Assembly: GCA_022925895.1 (NCBI GenBank)
Contig: JAKSYS010000010.1
Location: 186,001-250,000 of the forward strand
Reading direction: 5' to 3'
DNA length: 64,000 nucleotides
Source of the DNA: Fragilaria crotonensis
Lineage: Eukaryota; Bacillariophyta; Fragilariophyceae; Fragilariales; Fragilariaceae
Of the stretch, positions 63,530-64,000 are shown one piece after another (within the stretch, counting starts at the first letter, position 1; every line of letters begins with the position of its first letter). Position numbers and translations under genes: made by a program. Below the pieces are notes generated by a model. That model was not told the origin of the DNA and did not search any database. It saw only the letters and a list, made by a program, of their open reading frames with translations.

Positions 63530-64000
63530 CGCACCCTGGGTAATGAAGGAAGGATTCGTTGCAATATTGAATATTGTGACTTGATGCTCGCGTATATTTT
63601 ATCCGTACAAGGGTGCACTGGAAAAACTGCGTTTGATCAGGTGGAGGAATCAGAACTACTGTATGCATATCTGGAATTTGATTTGGAAGTTGGATCGTGC
63701 TTGTTTTCTGTGTTGCGTGTTACATACGACGTACACGTTTCCAGTGTTATGTTACACACACCATGTGGAACTATTATTTAGATTTTTCACGAACTATGAT
63801 TAGACAAATTAGGTGGAGGTTCACTCTCGATTTAACGACTGGCACGTGTTTGCGTTTTATCAATTCAGTCCCGCCAACCGCGTACGAGCTCCTCTCTCGA
63901 CCCCCCAGCCCCCCAGCCCACTTCGTGTCTTTGATCAGCGATAAGCGCATCAGCACAGCAGCAGCACATAGCTCAAAACAGGACACAGCACCGTCGATTC
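63530..64000. other. Upstream of paralogue 6, no supported gene
   Basis: Presumed promoter of the minus-strand secreted gene. A short CCCCCCAGCCCCCCAGCCC run lies at 63901-63919. Nothing else is supported before the window ends. Confidence 0.35.

Overview
This window looks like nuclear DNA of a diatom, probably a pennate one. The evidence is indirect but agrees: DUF6824 genes (a family abundant in diatoms), plastid-type bipartite leaders with Phe after the signal-peptide cleavage site, Ser/Pro- and Thr/Pro-rich secreted proteins, RXL processing motifs known from diatom biosilica proteins, short GT-AG introns, and a Ty1/copia element of the diatom (CoDi-like) kind. The species cannot be named from the sequence alone.

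Left part (1-7 kb): a secreted Cys-rich protein with a long Thr/Pro repeat, then two minus-strand secreted proteins with Pro-Ser-Gly repeats and basic tails, sitting between two decayed copies of one duplicated segment. A third copy of the repeat gene is dead.

Housekeeping part (7.4-38.2 kb): a Cdc20/Cdh1-type APC/C activator (two exons), a plastid CRTISO-family enzyme (three exons), an unknown plastid-leader protein, RFT1, a DUF6824 gene, a 7.3-kb Ty1/copia element with apparently identical 301-bp LTRs and a 5-bp target duplication, an RFT1 3' remnant plus a second DUF6824 gene (a duplication of the 16.4-17.8 kb segment), topoisomerase VI subunit A, MoaE/MOCS2B, a NAP1-family histone chaperone, a 1788-residue ankyrin/coiled-coil protein, and isopentenyl phosphate kinase with an unexpected signal peptide.

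Right part (38.8-63.5 kb): seven genes, all on the minus strand, that encode secreted proteins built on one eight-cysteine domain of about 130 residues (VWQWxCGxPP core, ending SPTD or SPSD). One has four copies of the domain behind a bacterial-looking DUF7467-like domain; six have one copy. Six of the seven have an RXL motif between the leader and a Pro/Thr-rich linker. This family cluster is the most interesting content. Gene-poor, often AT-rich DNA with short hairpins and mobile-element-like debris separates its members, mainly at 44.2-46.2, 49.8-56.1 and 59.4-62.6 kb.

No tRNA, rRNA or CRISPR was recognised. Intron and start choices come from reading splice signals and frames by eye; nothing was run against a database.
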